Below are positions 44,849 to 52,556 of a stretch of 64,000 bases of DNA, in pieces. Each line of letters starts with the position of its first letter. Positions within the stretch are counted from its first letter, which is position 1. Position numbers and translations under genes: made by a program. The stretch lies in the IMG/VR virus record IMGVR_UViG_3300050343_000177, positions 1 through 64,000 of that record; one strand, given 5' to 3'. The notes beneath the pieces were generated by a model that made no database searches, was not told the DNA's origin, and saw nothing but the letters and a program-made list of their open reading frames with translations. This stretch comes from a virus.

Positions 44849-45076
44849 ATGATTAAGCCCTTTAGTGCTATCTTCTTTGGTGCTACTCTCGGTTTCATGT
44901 CACTTATTCCTTTACAAGCTCTGACTAACAGTCACGCTAAGGCTAAGTGTTCCGATAACGCTGATACTCACACTCTTGTATCTGTACGCGCCTTCGCAGG
45001 CGATGCAGATTACTGTGTGGCTAACAAGTATCTCACTCCTGATCGTATTGCTACTCACTACGGTCCTGGTTACTAA
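44849..45076 (+). CDS. Cassette gene 6, small secreted protein
   Basis: 75 aa with a signal peptide (KPFSAIFFGATLGFMSLIPL, probable cleavage after SHAKA). Mature part has two Cys (KCSDNADTHT..., YCVANKYLTPD) that could form a disulphide. One of several exported products in this array. Confidence 0.6.
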   Translation: MIKPFSAIFFGATLGFMSLIPLQALTNSHAKAKCSDNADTHTLVSVRAFAGDADYCVANKYLTPDRIATHYGPGY

Positions 45077-45084
45077 CATCTATT

Positions 45085-45099
45085 CCCTCCTCACGAGGG
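45085..45099 (+). terminator. Hairpin of cassette module 7
   Basis: CCCTCCTCACGAGGG then TTTTTTCC; leader TGTGTTCTTTAC at 45110; ATG 22 nt on. Confidence 0.75.
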
Positions 45100-45131
45100 T
45101 TTTTTCCTTTGTGTTCTTTACTTCATCAACG

Positions 45132-45357
45132 ATGCAAGTACAACACAACTCTCACGAAGAAGTGCCGCTTCGGTATCTCTGAGTGGACATTCGGTCAATT
45201 ATCTTCTGGTTGGCTAGCTGCAATTGGTCCTCGTGGTAAGAAGATCTTCTTCGCCAACCTTGAGCAGATGGATGCTTGTACATCTAAGTTCATCAATGAC
45301 TATCACTATAAGAAGCAATCAACTGAACTGGTTCAACAGTTAAGTCTTGCTATCTAA
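45132..45357 (+). CDS. Cassette gene 7, hypothetical (one indel)
   Basis: About 75 aa. The ATG at standard spacing opens a frame that breaks near 45150; corrected it continues TKKCRFGISEWTFGQLSSGW and ends VQQLSLAI. Unrecognised. Confidence 0.5.
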
Positions 45358-45366
45358 CAGCCCTAT

Positions 45367-45381
45367 GGCCCCTAACGGGCC
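45367..45381 (+). terminator. Hairpin of cassette module 8
   Basis: GGCCCCTAACGGGCC (one G likely lost); leader TGTGTTCTTTAT at 45392; ATG 23 nt on. Confidence 0.75.
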
Positions 45382-45414
45382 TTTATTTCATTGTGTTCTT
45401 TATCTGTTCATCAG

Positions 45415-45585
45415 ATGACACTTCAACAATCTATCCTCACTGGTGCATGTGTTGGAGCTATTGCTTCCATCCTTCTGTTTTTTACAGTTGATGCCTATCA
45501 CACATTCATCATGTGGCAATTTACTCACCTCTGGTATCTGCTCCCATGTGCATTCATTGGTGCTCGCAGTTGCTTATGTAACTGA
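45415..45585 (+). CDS. Cassette gene 8, two-helix membrane protein
   Basis: 56 aa, two hydrophobic segments (LTGACVGAIASILLFFTVDA and FTHLWYLLPCAFIGA). Intact. Unrecognised. Confidence 0.6.
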   Translation: MTLQQSILTGACVGAIASILLFFTVDAYHTFIMWQFTHLWYLLPCAFIGARSCLCN

Positions 45586-45597
45586 CTAACAGACTAT

Positions 45598-45613
45598 GCC
45601 CCCTACCGGGGGC
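45598..45613 (+). terminator. Hairpin of cassette module 9 (class B)
   Basis: GCCCCCTACCGGGGGC, then TGTG followed by a second mini-hairpin CCCTATTCAGGG (45628-45639). Confidence 0.75.
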
Positions 45614-45662
45614 TTTAGGTCGGTGTGCCCTATTCAGGGTTGTTCATTTACTTGTGTATTTC

Positions 45663-45935
45663 ATGCGTTTCAAAATCCCTGGTCAAGACGTCTCTGTCCG
45701 TCTATTCGAGCGTGTATCAACTACTGACTCTCAGTACGACATCTTTGATGTTGGTCTTGAGCAAGCTGACGGTTCTATCGACTCTATGGTCGTTGGTGGT
45801 TCTTTCTCTTACGCTAAGTCTCTTGTCAAAGCTATGGACAAGAAGGCTGAAGAGAAGAAGACTCCTGTCCCTGTCACTGTCCTCAATACTGATACATCTC
45901 CTGAACCTGTATCAGCTGAACCTGCAGCTGCCTAA
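45663..45935 (+). CDS. Cassette gene 9, hypothetical
   Basis: 90 aa, MRFKIPGQDVSVRLFERVST..., beta-rich first half, Lys/Glu then Pro/Ala-rich tail. Follows a class B leader (mini-hairpin, ATG 39 nt after TGTG). Unrecognised. Confidence 0.6.
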   Translation: MRFKIPGQDVSVRLFERVSTTDSQYDIFDVGLEQADGSIDSMVVGGSFSYAKSLVKAMDKKAEEKKTPVPVTVLNTDTSPEPVSAEPAAA

Positions 45936-45942
45936 TACTCTC

Positions 45943-45967
45943 TCCCCCCTCACGGGGGGGGTTTTTT
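45943..45967. terminator. Bidirectional terminator between convergent genes
   Basis: CCCCCCTCACGGGGGGG then TTTTTT, between the plus-strand cassette gene 9 and the end of the minus-strand gene. Confidence 0.75.
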
Positions 45968-46326
45968 ACTGTGGATTATTGCCCATGACTGGTGTTTGTG
46001 ATGCCAAATCGTACAAAGCACCAATACCGGAACTCACTCCTATTAAACCTGCGGCTGGTACGCCGTACCTGACTCCAGCATTAACTGCTGGTACTCCATA
46101 ATCCCATTAAGGCTCGGAGTATGTCATTCTCCTCCTCTACCGCAAACTTCCGTGTTGCTGGTGCCCCAGCTACTAAGCCTGCTGCTGCTTGGACACCTTG
46201 TCCCATGCTTGCTTGCTTTGGCTTAAACCCACTGATGTATTCAGCTAATTTACTAGCGTATGCATCATCGAAGTTTCTTACCTTCTGTCCTGCCATTCGC
46301 AGGCTATCCATAATTTGCTTACGCAT
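45966..46326 (-). CDS. Minus-strand Gly/Ala-rich virion-type protein inside the cassette array
   Basis: About 117 aa after one correction near 46097: MRKQIMDSLRMAGQKVRNFD, QGVQAAAGLVAGAPATRK, then YGVPAVNAGVRYGVPAAGLI and ends TPVMGNNPQ. Its composition and Gly/Ala-hydrophobic C-terminus match the morphogenesis proteins of 35-41 kb, not the cassettes. It is the only supported minus-strand gene right of 41.6 kb. Confidence 0.55.
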
Positions 46327-46372
46327 TACTTACATAACTAGTAGTATATTTATTGTACTAAGAATAACAATT

Positions 46373-46388
46373 CCCCTCTATCGAGGGG
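46373..46388 (+). terminator. Hairpin of cassette module 11
   Basis: CCCCTCTATCGAGGGG; leader TGTGTTCATCAT at 46399; ATG 23 nt on. Confidence 0.75.
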
Positions 46389-46421
46389 TTTGAATCATTG
46401 TGTTCATCATTTATATCTTCA

Positions 46422-46793
46422 ATGACTACATCAACTCCTGAAACCACCTCTACTGAAACTCTTGAGTACCTGGCTAAGGTTCAACAAGTGAAGGACCTCC
46501 AGACTGCTCGCTGTCGTGGATGGGCTTACTTCCTTGGTGCTTACTTCACTGGTCCTATTTGGCCTGGTGTAGTTGCTAACCGTACTGGCGAATGGACACC
46601 CTTCTGGGTTGGACTTGGCCTCGGTGTTGTCTCCTTACCTTTCGCATTCCTTGACTTAGGTATCATTAGTTCTTTACCAGCCGCTGGCGTTGGTACAGCA
46701 ATGATGGCTTCCAAGTCTAAGGATAAGCGTCGGTTACTCAACATCGTTAGTCCTGAACAGGCTGACGTAAAGCTCTTCAGTTCCGGTTTCTGA
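46422..46793 (+). CDS. Cassette gene 10, membrane protein
   Basis: 123 aa, intact. Three hydrophobic segments (AYFLGAYFTGPIWPGVVA, FWVGLGLGVVSLPFAFLDLG, SSLPAAGVGTAMMAS) after a polar N-terminus with Cys-Arg-Gly-Trp. Ends with a basic/acidic cytoplasmic tail. Likely inner-membrane protein; unrecognised. Confidence 0.6.
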   Translation: MTTSTPETTSTETLEYLAKVQQVKDLQTARCRGWAYFLGAYFTGPIWPGVVANRTGEWTPFWVGLGLGVVSLPFAFLDLGIISSLPAAGVGTAMMASKSKDKRRLLNIVSPEQADVKLFSSGF

Positions 46794-46803
46794 TCCCTCT
46801 ATT

Positions 46804-46820
46804 CCCCCCTTATCAGGGGG
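46804..46820 (+). terminator. Hairpin of cassette module 12
   Basis: CCCCCCTTATCAGGGGG; leader TGTGCCTTTCTT at 46831; ATG 21 nt on. Confidence 0.75.
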
Positions 46821-46851
46821 TATTTCCCTTTGTGCCTTTCTTAAGTGCACA

Positions 46852-46998
46852 ATGCCTTACTACTCCACTCGTAATATCGCCATTGTTGATCATGAGATCA
46901 ATGTGGATGATATGACTCCCATGCACTATGAGTACGAATCCTATGAGGCTCGTGATCGTGGTGACTTCGATGAACTCTTAGAGCTTCTTGGCTTCTAA
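46852..46998 (+). CDS. Cassette gene 11, small acidic protein
   Basis: 48 aa (MPYYSTRNIAIVDHEINVDD...), strongly acidic, ends DFDELLELLGF. Intact. Unrecognised. Confidence 0.6.
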   Translation: MPYYSTRNIAIVDHEINVDDMTPMHYEYESYEARDRGDFDELLELLGF

Positions 46999-47005
46999 GT
47001 ACCCT

Positions 47006-47028
47006 CCCCTGTCCTACCGGATGGGGGT
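47006..47028 (+). terminator. Hairpin after cassette gene 11
   Basis: CCCCTGTCCTACCGGATGGG plus GG; a bulged stem with TACC loop. The usual leader is replaced by CGTGCGATTCGCG. Confidence 0.6.
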
Positions 47029-47123
47029 TATTCGTCGTGCGATTCGCGTAGGTCTTAAAAGGCCGCCCGCAAAAATCGCGTAAATAGTTAATATCTAAAT
47101 AAGGGCCTATATATAAAGAAGCC

Positions 47124-47306
47124 GTGCATACTTTATCCCTAAACATACTAATAGCTCTGTCTATCGTCTTACCTCTACCTACACAAGCTACTCCTCGTTA
47201 TGACGAGCTGATGTGTGAAGAGGTAGCTGAAGCTGTTAATGAGAGTGTTCTCTGGGGCACTCTTACACAAGCAGAAGCTGACGATATATCAGATCAGCTG
47301 CTATGA
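47124..47306 (+). CDS. Small secreted protein
   Basis: 60 aa, GTG start, signal peptide HTLSLNILIALSIVLPLPTQ with AxA-type site (QATPR). Mature part acidic and helical (CEEVAEAVNESVLWGTLTQA). Starts a run of exported products. Confidence 0.55.
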   Translation: MHTLSLNILIALSIVLPLPTQATPRYDELMCEEVAEAVNESVLWGTLTQAEADDISDQLL

Positions 47307-47328
47307 ACTCTATCACCTAATTACATCC

Positions 47329-47857
47329 ATGAAACTATTCCGCAATCTATGGCTGCTGCCGCTAGTGGCCGCTGTTTCTATGTCCACTCCCTGCACTCGC
47401 TAAAGTCGATGCTGGTACTGTCAATCTTCTAGAAACTCTAGATGATTACGGTATAACTGTTGAATACAATCTGCTCACTGGTTCTAGCGACGGTTATGCA
47501 AGGTAGGTATACCACTAAGACAAGTTGATGTCTATCTGTTATAAAGGTCAACCTGATGCATTCGAAACGCATGACACTGTTCGCCATGAAACGATGCATG
47601 TGCTTACAACATTGTGCAGCTCTACGTCGTGGTGATCCACGTGGTATCGTTCCACTAGCTATCAATCCTACTGAACGTCAATCAGTGGGTATCACAAGTT
47701 CTTGCGATCTGGTCATATTAATCGAGATCAAAGAGTAACTTTATCCTGCTCGAAAGCTCATCAGATTGAACTAGAAGCATTTGCAGGCGCAGCTCACTAT
47801 TCAGCTGATGAATTAGCTAGCTTAGTCAAATCTTGGTGTACCAAAGTAATACATTAA
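47329..47857 (+). CDS. Exported HExxH metallopeptidase-like protein (frame-disrupted)
   Basis: About 175 aa after three or four corrections. Signal peptide KLFRNLWLLPLVAAVSMSTP...ALA; then DAGTVNLLETLDDYGITVEY; CYKGQPDAFETHDT; zinc motif RHETMHVLQHC (H-E-x-x-H) and, about 70 residues on, RLELEAFAGAAHYSADEL, which would give the third ligand Glu of a gluzincin-like site. Probably acts in the periplasm, perhaps in lysis or envelope change. Frame corrections are inferred. Confidence 0.55.
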
Positions 47858-47906
47858 TAAGACCCCTACATAAAGAAGCAGTCCTACTATTCTCCTCTAA
47901 CAAATT

Positions 47907-48267
47907 ATGAAAATCTCTACTCTCGGCGCTCGTTCTCTCTGCCGCCTCTGTTTTACCTGTCTCTGCAGGCATTCATGACTTCAATCCTACTAACGCTGCT
48001 CCTGTTCCTACAAGAACTAAAGCACAAGTAGGTCAAGGTCAATGTGTCAGCTACTCGTGACGGCAGCAAGCTTTGCTATCATCAAAACTGCTGCCTCTAG
48101 TAATTCTCTATCTGCGATCCTCGATGTTGATTATCCTAATGCTACCTCAAGTTGCTCACATTGACTGCAGTACAGGACGCTGGGGTGCCTTCGGTGACCT
48201 CCCTAAGGCAACACTCTCGAACTGGTATTTAGGTCAATTCTGTCCTCACTTATGGTTGATACATTAA
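47907..48267 (+). CDS. Small secreted protein (frame-disrupted)
   Basis: About 118 aa when repaired: signal-like MKISTLALVLSAASVLPVSA, GIHDFNPTNAAPVPTRTKAQ, a region ending VAHIDCSTGRWGAFGDLPKA and LGQFCPHLWLIH. Several Cys. Frame breaks near 47930, 48045, 48060 and 48150. Unrecognised exported protein. Confidence 0.45.
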
Positions 48268-48268
48268 T

Positions 48269-48283
48269 GCCCCCTATCGGGGC
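48269..48283 (+). terminator. Hairpin of cassette module 14
   Basis: GCCCCCTATCGGGGC; leader CGTGTTCATTCA at 48295; ATG 23 nt on. Confidence 0.75.
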
Positions 48284-48317
48284 TTTTGTCAATTCGTGTT
48301 CATTCATATATCTAACT

Positions 48318-48480
48318 ATGAACTTTACCTCTGGATCCCGATCAGAAGCTGTTGGTACACCCGAATACGAAGAGATCTTCCAAGAACAACTATGACAGGC
48401 GACGTATGTTGCTTGACATGATCGAAGAAGATCGTATGTATTCACAGCTTCAGTACCCCTACCGTGCATTCTCAAACTAA
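48318..48480 (+). CDS. Cassette gene, small hypothetical (one indel)
   Basis: About 53 aa: MNFTSGSRSEAVGTPEYEEI then RRRMLLDMIEEDRMYSQLQY to FSN. One base missing near 48393. Unrecognised. Confidence 0.5.
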
Positions 48481-48482
48481 GT

Positions 48483-48618
48483 ATGACTGTACTTATGACT
48501 CAGCAAACACTATCCTGTCCTTGCAGTGATCGGTTCGCTAGGTATCCTCTCAACCGGTGTCATCCTTACGTACTCCTTCGCTCGTAAGGAATCGTATGGT
48601 AACCGTAGATACCAATAA
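48483..48618 (+). CDS. Small one-helix membrane protein (one indel)
   Basis: About 45 aa: MTVLMTQQTL, then hydrophobic PVLAVIGSLGILSTGVILTY and basic tail FARKESYGNRRYQ. Indel near 48510. Two nt after the previous stop, so co-transcribed within one module. Confidence 0.5.
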
Positions 48619-48629
48619 TAGAACCTCTT

Positions 48630-48645
48630 GCCCCCTATCGGGGGC
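48630..48645 (+). terminator. Hairpin of cassette module 15
   Basis: GCCCCCTATCGGGGGC then TTTTTTC; leader TGTGTCCTTTAG at 48656; ATG 21 nt on. Confidence 0.8.
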
Positions 48646-48676
48646 TTTTTTCAATTGTGTCCTTTAGATATTTCTA

Positions 48677-48890
48677 ATGACTACATAGCTTCTTCTTCTA
48701 ATAAAGAAGCACTTGCTTTCCCTCCAGCTCAAGTCATTCCTGACAGGTATTATGTTTGTCAAGACTCCATTGACTGGAAACTGCAACTTGAACGCGCACG
48801 TGACGGCTGGAATTACATAACGTCGGTCTCGTTATTGCTCTTATAGGTGAAAAGTTACACGATGCTGGCCGTTGGTTAGCAGAAGTTTGA
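48677..48890 (+). CDS. Cassette gene, hypothetical (two indels)
   Basis: About 71 aa. ATG at standard spacing, then SSSNKEALAFPPAQVIPDRY, DSIDWKLQLERARDGWN and, corrected near 48815, GLVIALIGEKLHDAGRWLAE. Unrecognised. Confidence 0.45.
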
Positions 48891-48893
48891 TCA

Positions 48894-48952
48894 ATGATCT
48901 ACTTCCTTTGTGTAACGATCTTCATCTATGGCTGATGTTTGATCTCAACTAA
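48894..48952 (+). CDS. Tiny membrane peptide
   Basis: About 19 aa, MIYFLCVTIFIY then LMFDLN if one base is restored. Could be spurious. Confidence 0.25.
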
Positions 48953-48960
48953 CAACACTT

Positions 48961-48976
48961 GCCCCCGATTGGGGGC
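48961..48976 (+). terminator. Hairpin of cassette module 16
   Basis: GCCCCCGATTGGGGGC then TTTTTTTC; leader TGTGTTCTTTAG at 48989; ATG 22 nt on. Confidence 0.8.
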
Positions 48977-49010
48977 TTTTTTTCGATCTGTGTTCTTTAG
49001 TCTATATCAC

Positions 49011-49411
49011 ATGACTCAATCGTGTATCCCTGATTCAATCTCTATGTCTGACCTTGAGTCATTCGCTAAGAAGGCTGTAACTCCAGTTGAAGAAGCCTCT
49101 TTACGATGGTCTCACTGCAACTGAAGTTCAAGAGCTTGCTATGGAAACTCTCCGTGGCATGACTCGTAAGTGCAAAGACCCTATGGTCGAAAAATGCATG
49201 ATGCTTGCTATGGCAATGTCATGGGTTAAATGGCACACAGATCTCGCTCAAGAGATTATGCCTGCTACTGCTGACTCTGACACAAGATGAAGCAGCTACT
49301 GAGTTTGCTACCTGTCTCCTACGTGATGCTGGTAAAGCTCAAGCTATCTATACCCTTGTTCATGACATCAGCATGGACAATGACTTCATCTTAGGTCTGA
49401 TCAGACTCTGA
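49011..49411 (+). CDS. Cassette gene, hypothetical (two indels)
   Basis: About 133 aa: MTQSCIPDSISMSDLESFAK, KPLYDGLTATEVQELAMETL, CMMLAMAMSWVKWHTDLAQE, then EAATEFATCLLRDAGKAQAI and ends DNDFILGLIRL. Breaks near 49100 and 49280. Met-rich helical protein; unrecognised. Confidence 0.55.
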
Positions 49412-49422
49412 GTAACAACATT

Positions 49423-49438
49423 ACCCCCTATCGGGGGT
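49423..49438 (+). terminator. Hairpin of cassette module 17
   Basis: ACCCCCTATCGGGGGT then TTTGTTT; leader TGTGTTCTTTAG at 49450; GTG 23 nt on. Confidence 0.8.
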
Positions 49439-49472
49439 TTTGTTTCTCTTGTGTTCTTTAGTGCACATTCTT

Positions 49473-49613
49473 GTGCACCCAACACTCTGTCAAGCGGATC
49501 TTCAAGAGTATAAACGCCGAGCTCGCGTGTGACACCGCACCGCACGTAAACCTGTCAAACACTGCAAAGTTATCTACAGACTTTCATGCCGAGTAACATG
49601 GCAATCTGTGTAG
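49473..49613 (+). CDS. Cassette gene, small basic protein with in-frame TGA
   Basis: 46 codons from a GTG at standard spacing to TAG 49611, with a TGA at 49530-49532. Either side is Arg/Lys/Cys-rich (LQEYKRRARV; RTARKPVKHCKVIYRLSCRV). The TGA may be a base-call error or a real nonsense change. Confidence 0.4.
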
Positions 49614-49653
49614 CGACTTACATTCCATATTAACCTTTGCTTGAATCACTTTC

Positions 49654-49822
49654 ATGGCTAACACTGTTTCTTTTGGGGTTATCGGTTCTACCGGTACTCA
49701 GTCCAGGCCAGCAACTAAGTGCTCCCAATCCCACAATTGTTCATTCAACTGTGGTTGGTAGGAGATCTTTTGGTCAACTTAAGTCACACAAGCCTAATCC
49801 GCTGAGGTATTTCACCTCGTGA
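49654..49822 (+). CDS. Small hypothetical, frame uncertain
   Basis: ATG opens MANTVSFGVIGSTGTQSRPA and stops at 49759; an overlapping frame continues PTIVHSTVVGRRSFGQLKSH to 49822. Probably one gene with an indel near 49720. Confidence 0.35.
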
Positions 49823-49858
49823 CTCGTCGCAGGTCTTCTGCTGCATAACATCTAATTC

Positions 49859-49874
49859 CTCACCTAACGGTGGG
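49859..49874 (+). terminator. Hairpin of cassette module 18
   Basis: CTCACCTAACGGTGGG then TTTTTTT. The following leader lacks TGTG. Confidence 0.65.
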
Positions 49875-49904
49875 ATTTTTTTGGTTGCACTTTGCATCTT
49901 TTGC

Positions 49905-50454
49905 ATGGCCTCCTACGGCTCTCTATCTTCGCAAACAAACGCAACGCAATCTTTTCAAAGCGCTGAGTTTGACACTAGACACAGAATTATTACAGCGGGT
50001 TCTACTCGTAAAGAAATCAAAGAGCAGTTTGAACATGCTCTAAAAACGTACACGTTCTTCTGCAAACTCGTCTAACAATATAGATGAGTTCTACGCAATT
50101 AATTTTCACGATGGATGTAGTTACTTAAAACCAGGGTATTCTAATGATGTATTTGAACGAGTCTCTACATTGATTTCTCGACATGATAATTACAAACTCA
50201 TCAAAGAAGTCACTGTTTTGCAAATGACTTCGTTAAATATGGATGCTAAGAGTCTTGAAAAAGTATCTAAGCAAATTCTTCGTCCATTGCTAGCCAATGA
50301 CTATGGCTATCGTGACGCTTTTAACGACGACCACCTCGTTACTATGCCAATAACTGAATTTTACTTTGGAAATTCAGATGTTTTATTTGATAACAGAATC
50401 TTTCATGATTTAATTGTTAAAACATACATCTGGACCAAAAGTATTAGTTTTTAA
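49905..50454 (+). CDS. Cassette gene, hypothetical (one indel)
   Basis: About 184 aa. First part MASYGSLSSQTNATQSFQSA...KEIKEQFEHALKTY, shift near 50050, then IDEFYAINFHDGCSYLKPGY, DNYKLIKEVTVLQMTSLNMD and ends IVKTYIWTKSISF. Mixed alpha/beta; unrecognised. AT-richer than neighbours. Confidence 0.55.
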
Positions 50455-50469
50455 TCAATAACATCCATT

Positions 50470-50485
50470 GCCCCCTAACGGGGGC
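50470..50485 (+). terminator. Hairpin of cassette module 19
   Basis: GCCCCCTAACGGGGGC; leader TGTGTTCATCAT at 50496; ATGs at 18 and 26 nt. Confidence 0.75.
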
Positions 50486-50521
50486 TTTCTTTCAGTGTGT
50501 TCATCATCAATCGATGGACGT

Positions 50522-50790
50522 ATGTTGTATATATACAAAAACATGAACGCTGCAAATATCCTTGACCGTTCCAGAAAAGATTTTACTGACGCTTTACCCG
50601 TACACGCTCTAACTTCTCCTCTCACGAAACTCAAATGGCTTATCAATCAATGCTTCCTATTGCCAAGCAACTCAAGGAAGAATCAGGTACTCGGTTCTCC
50701 GTTAAGTATCTGATCAAGGTTTATCAAACACCTCAAGCCCTTCAGCACAAGCTGACCTGGGTTCGTGGTTGTAAAGCCTCTGTTGGATGA
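50522..50790 (+). CDS. Cassette gene, hypothetical (one indel)
   Basis: About 90 aa: MLYIYKNMNAANILDRSRKD, one T missing near 50596, then TRTRSNFSSHETQMAYQSML and KQLKEESGTRFSVKYLIKVY, ending CKASVG. Basic; unrecognised. Confidence 0.5.
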
Positions 50791-50798
50791 CATCAATT

Positions 50799-50815
50799 GC
50801 CCCCTATATGGGGGC
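50799..50815 (+). terminator. Hairpin of cassette module 20
   Basis: GCCCCCTATATGGGGGC then TTTTTTC; leader TGTGTCCATTAT at 50826; ATG 22 nt on. Confidence 0.8.
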
Positions 50816-50847
50816 TTTTTTCATCTGTGTCCATTATTAATAATTAA

Positions 50848-51132
50848 ATGTCTAACACGAACTTCAACGCTGTTCTCTTCAACGGCAACAACAGTAATCC
50901 TAGAGCTCCTCAGCTTTCTGGATTTGTATCAATCCCTGTATCACAAGTTGATCAAGTGATTGCACTATTGCAAGCACAGCGTCGTTTTTCTGACAACGGT
51001 GTTGAAACTGTGCGTCTTCCTCTGTCCTTCTGGCAAGCACAAGGAAAGGCACCGCTTGCTTATAAGGGCCAAAGTTCATTCTGGACTGGCACTTCCGTTC
51101 CTGCAGTAGACCCAACTCCAGCTGTCGCTTGA
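50848..51132 (+). CDS. Cassette gene, hypothetical
   Basis: 94 aa, intact (MSNTNFNAVLFNGNNSNPRA...). Asn-rich start, helical centre SQVDQVIALLQAQRRFSD, ends SVPAVDPTPAVA. Unrecognised. Confidence 0.6.
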   Translation: MSNTNFNAVLFNGNNSNPRAPQLSGFVSIPVSQVDQVIALLQAQRRFSDNGVETVRLPLSFWQAQGKAPLAYKGQSSFWTGTSVPAVDPTPAVA

Positions 51133-51139
51133 GTCTTTT

Positions 51140-51155
51140 CCCTCCTAACGGAGGG
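51140..51155 (+). terminator. Hairpin of cassette module 21
   Basis: CCCTCCTAACGGAGGG then TTTTTTC; no TGTG leader follows. Confidence 0.75.
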
Positions 51156-51196
51156 ATTTTTTCTTATCCTTAAGTAAACAACAGCCGTATCAGACA

Positions 51197-51472
51197 ATGC
51201 CTACTACAGCTCCAACTAAAACTAAAACTATCCCTACTGTCACACCTGATTCATATGAGTGGCACACCTGTGCTGACGGCCAGTATCGCGTAGTTCAAAC
51301 TCGATTTGGTCTATACAAAAGTGTTGACAAGCTAAATAATGATCTCATTACTGGATTAACTGAAGAAGCAATTCACAATTGCACTCCTCTGCATTTACTG
51401 GCACAGCAGCCTGACTATGACAAACGTTACGATACCGTTATAGGTAAAGCTACTGTGACACCTGACTTATGA
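51197..51472 (+). CDS. 91-aa paralogue 1
   Basis: 91 aa, nearly the same as the gene at 51865: both read RFGLYKS-V/I-DK, DLITGLTE, CTPLHLLAQQPDY and end VTPDL. Thr/Lys-rich N-terminus. Stop overlaps the start of a small gene (ATGA). A tandem duplication of a two-gene unit. Function unknown. Confidence 0.7.
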   Translation: MPTTAPTKTKTIPTVTPDSYEWHTCADGQYRVVQTRFGLYKSVDKLNNDLITGLTEEAIHNCTPLHLLAQQPDYDKRYDTVIGKATVTPDL

Positions 51473-51593
51473 ATCCAGAAAAACAATTAAAGAAACTAGC
51501 GAAAACTTACAAGGTATCGATGCAGTTCACTTGAGAACTAACGATGCCTACTGGAATCAGCACCCTGAAAAAGTATATAAAGTCCAGCGTTAA
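51469..51593 (+). CDS. Small gene of duplicated unit 1 (one indel)
   Basis: Starts MNPEKQLKKLAKTYK, the same as its counterpart at 52137 (MNEHKQLKKLAKTYA). One G missing near 51513; corrected it runs to TAA 51591 (LRTNDAYWNQHPEKVYKVQR). Confidence 0.5.
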
Positions 51594-51627
51594 CTAATAT
51601 TAACATTGTAAAACTTCGAACTTGGAA

Positions 51628-51843
51628 ATGACTCAATCAACTACTTGGGAACAGTTTATCTACGGGATTGTTAACTTTGGAGACTGTTGGTACGCTCGTT
51701 TTGATACGGAAAACTGTTGTCGTGAAGATTTCTGGGAATGGTTATCAACAGGATATTATAGCATGTATGTCTATCCTTATCCAGATAACGATCCTTGGAA
51801 TTTAGCCGGTCGCGATCCTATGGAATCTGTATACAAAAAATGA
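51628..51843 (+). CDS. Small aromatic acidic protein
   Basis: 71 aa from MTQSTTWEQFIYGIVNFGDC; rich in Trp, Tyr and Asp (YYSMYVYPYPDNDPWNLAG), two adjacent Cys. Sits between the duplicated units. Unrecognised. Confidence 0.55.
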   Translation: MTQSTTWEQFIYGIVNFGDCWYARFDTENCCREDFWEWLSTGYYSMYVYPYPDNDPWNLAGRDPMESVYKK

Positions 51844-51864
51844 ATTAACACAGGAGAACAACTC

Positions 51865-52140
51865 ATGACAACTGCTACAAAGACTAAAAAGAAAGATATT
51901 CTCACTGTTTCTACTGATAACTATGCCTGGTTCACTTGTGAACACGGCTCCTACCGTGTCGTCGAGACACGCTTTGGCTTATACAAAAGTATTGATAAGC
52001 AAGGCAACGACCTTATCACTGGCTTAACTGAGCAAGCAATTCACGACTGTACTCCCTTACATTTATTGGCACAGCAGCCTGATTACGATGGAAAATATGA
52101 CACCGTTATCGGTTCTGCATCCGTAACTCCTGACCTATGA
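51865..52140 (+). CDS. 91-aa paralogue 2
   Basis: 91 aa, about 70% identical by eye to the 51197 product, with an AGGAGAA ribosome site 8 nt upstream (unlike most genes here). Overlaps the next small gene by ATGA. Confidence 0.7.
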   Translation: MTTATKTKKKDILTVSTDNYAWFTCEHGSYRVVETRFGLYKSIDKQGNDLITGLTEQAIHDCTPLHLLAQQPDYDGKYDTVIGSASVTPDL

Positions 52141-52265
52141 ATGAACATAAACAATTGAAAAAGCTTGCGAAAACTTACGCTAAAGCTGACTCCTGTGTTG
52201 ATAGAGACACCGCTCAGAAGCTTATTAAAAAAGCTACAAAAATCAGAGCTAAATTAGAAAAGTAA
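52137..52265 (+). CDS. Small gene of duplicated unit 2
   Basis: 42 aa, Lys-rich (KLAKTYAKADSCVDRDTAQK, KKATKIRAKLEK). Intact version of the gene at 51469. Confidence 0.6.
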   Translation: MNEHKQLKKLAKTYAKADSCVDRDTAQKLIKKATKIRAKLEK

Positions 52266-52279
52266 TTGATATATTAACA

Positions 52280-52357
52280 GTGCATACCACAACAATTCTT
52301 TCCCTTTTCTCTGGCTTTTGTGTCGGCTCTATAGCCGCTGCTCTAATCCTTCATTGA
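52280..52357 (+). CDS. Tiny membrane peptide
   Basis: 25 aa, GTG start, one hydrophobic helix (TILSLFSGFCVGSIAAALIL). No ribosome site seen. Confidence 0.35.
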   Translation: MHTTTILSLFSGFCVGSIAAALILH

Positions 52358-52363
52358 TACTGT

Positions 52364-52531
52364 ATGAACATAAATATTTCTCTATCTATAGAAGACTACA
52401 CGATTCTCATTAATGCTCTTCACTACTACAAGAAAGCAGAGAAGCGCGGCAACTTTCAACAATATGACACTGACCGTATCAATCAACTAAGAGACCATAT
52501 GGCCTCACAGTTTATGAGTGGCTTCAGTTAA
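52364..52531 (+). CDS. Small hypothetical protein
   Basis: 55 aa (MNINISLSIEDYTILINALH...), amphipathic helices, typical small cyanobacterial/phage protein. Precedes a cassette hairpin. Confidence 0.55.
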   Translation: MNINISLSIEDYTILINALHYYKKAEKRGNFQQYDTDRINQLRDHMASQFMSGFS

Positions 52532-52540
52532 ACAGCCCTT

Positions 52541-52556
52541 CCGCCCTATCGGGCGG
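52541..52556 (+). terminator. Hairpin of cassette module 22
   Basis: CCGCCCTATCGGGCGG; leader TGTGTTCTCTAT at 52567; ATG 19 nt on. Confidence 0.75.

Noticed and set aside
45985-46101. Plus-strand 38-codon frame that could be a cassette gene (MTGVCDAKSYKAPIPELTPI)
   Set aside because: Lies opposite a better supported minus-strand gene whose corrected frame restores a hydrophobic Gly/Ala tail; no TGTG leader at the right distance.
50455-50646. Minus-strand frame in the cassette array
   Set aside because: Begins inside the hairpin module and lies antisense to a cassette gene; no ribosome site or family match.
43333-51155. CRISPR array
   Set aside because: Regular hairpins occur, but they are separated by coding genes of varied length and their sequences differ; no 25-40 nt identical repeats with unique spacers.
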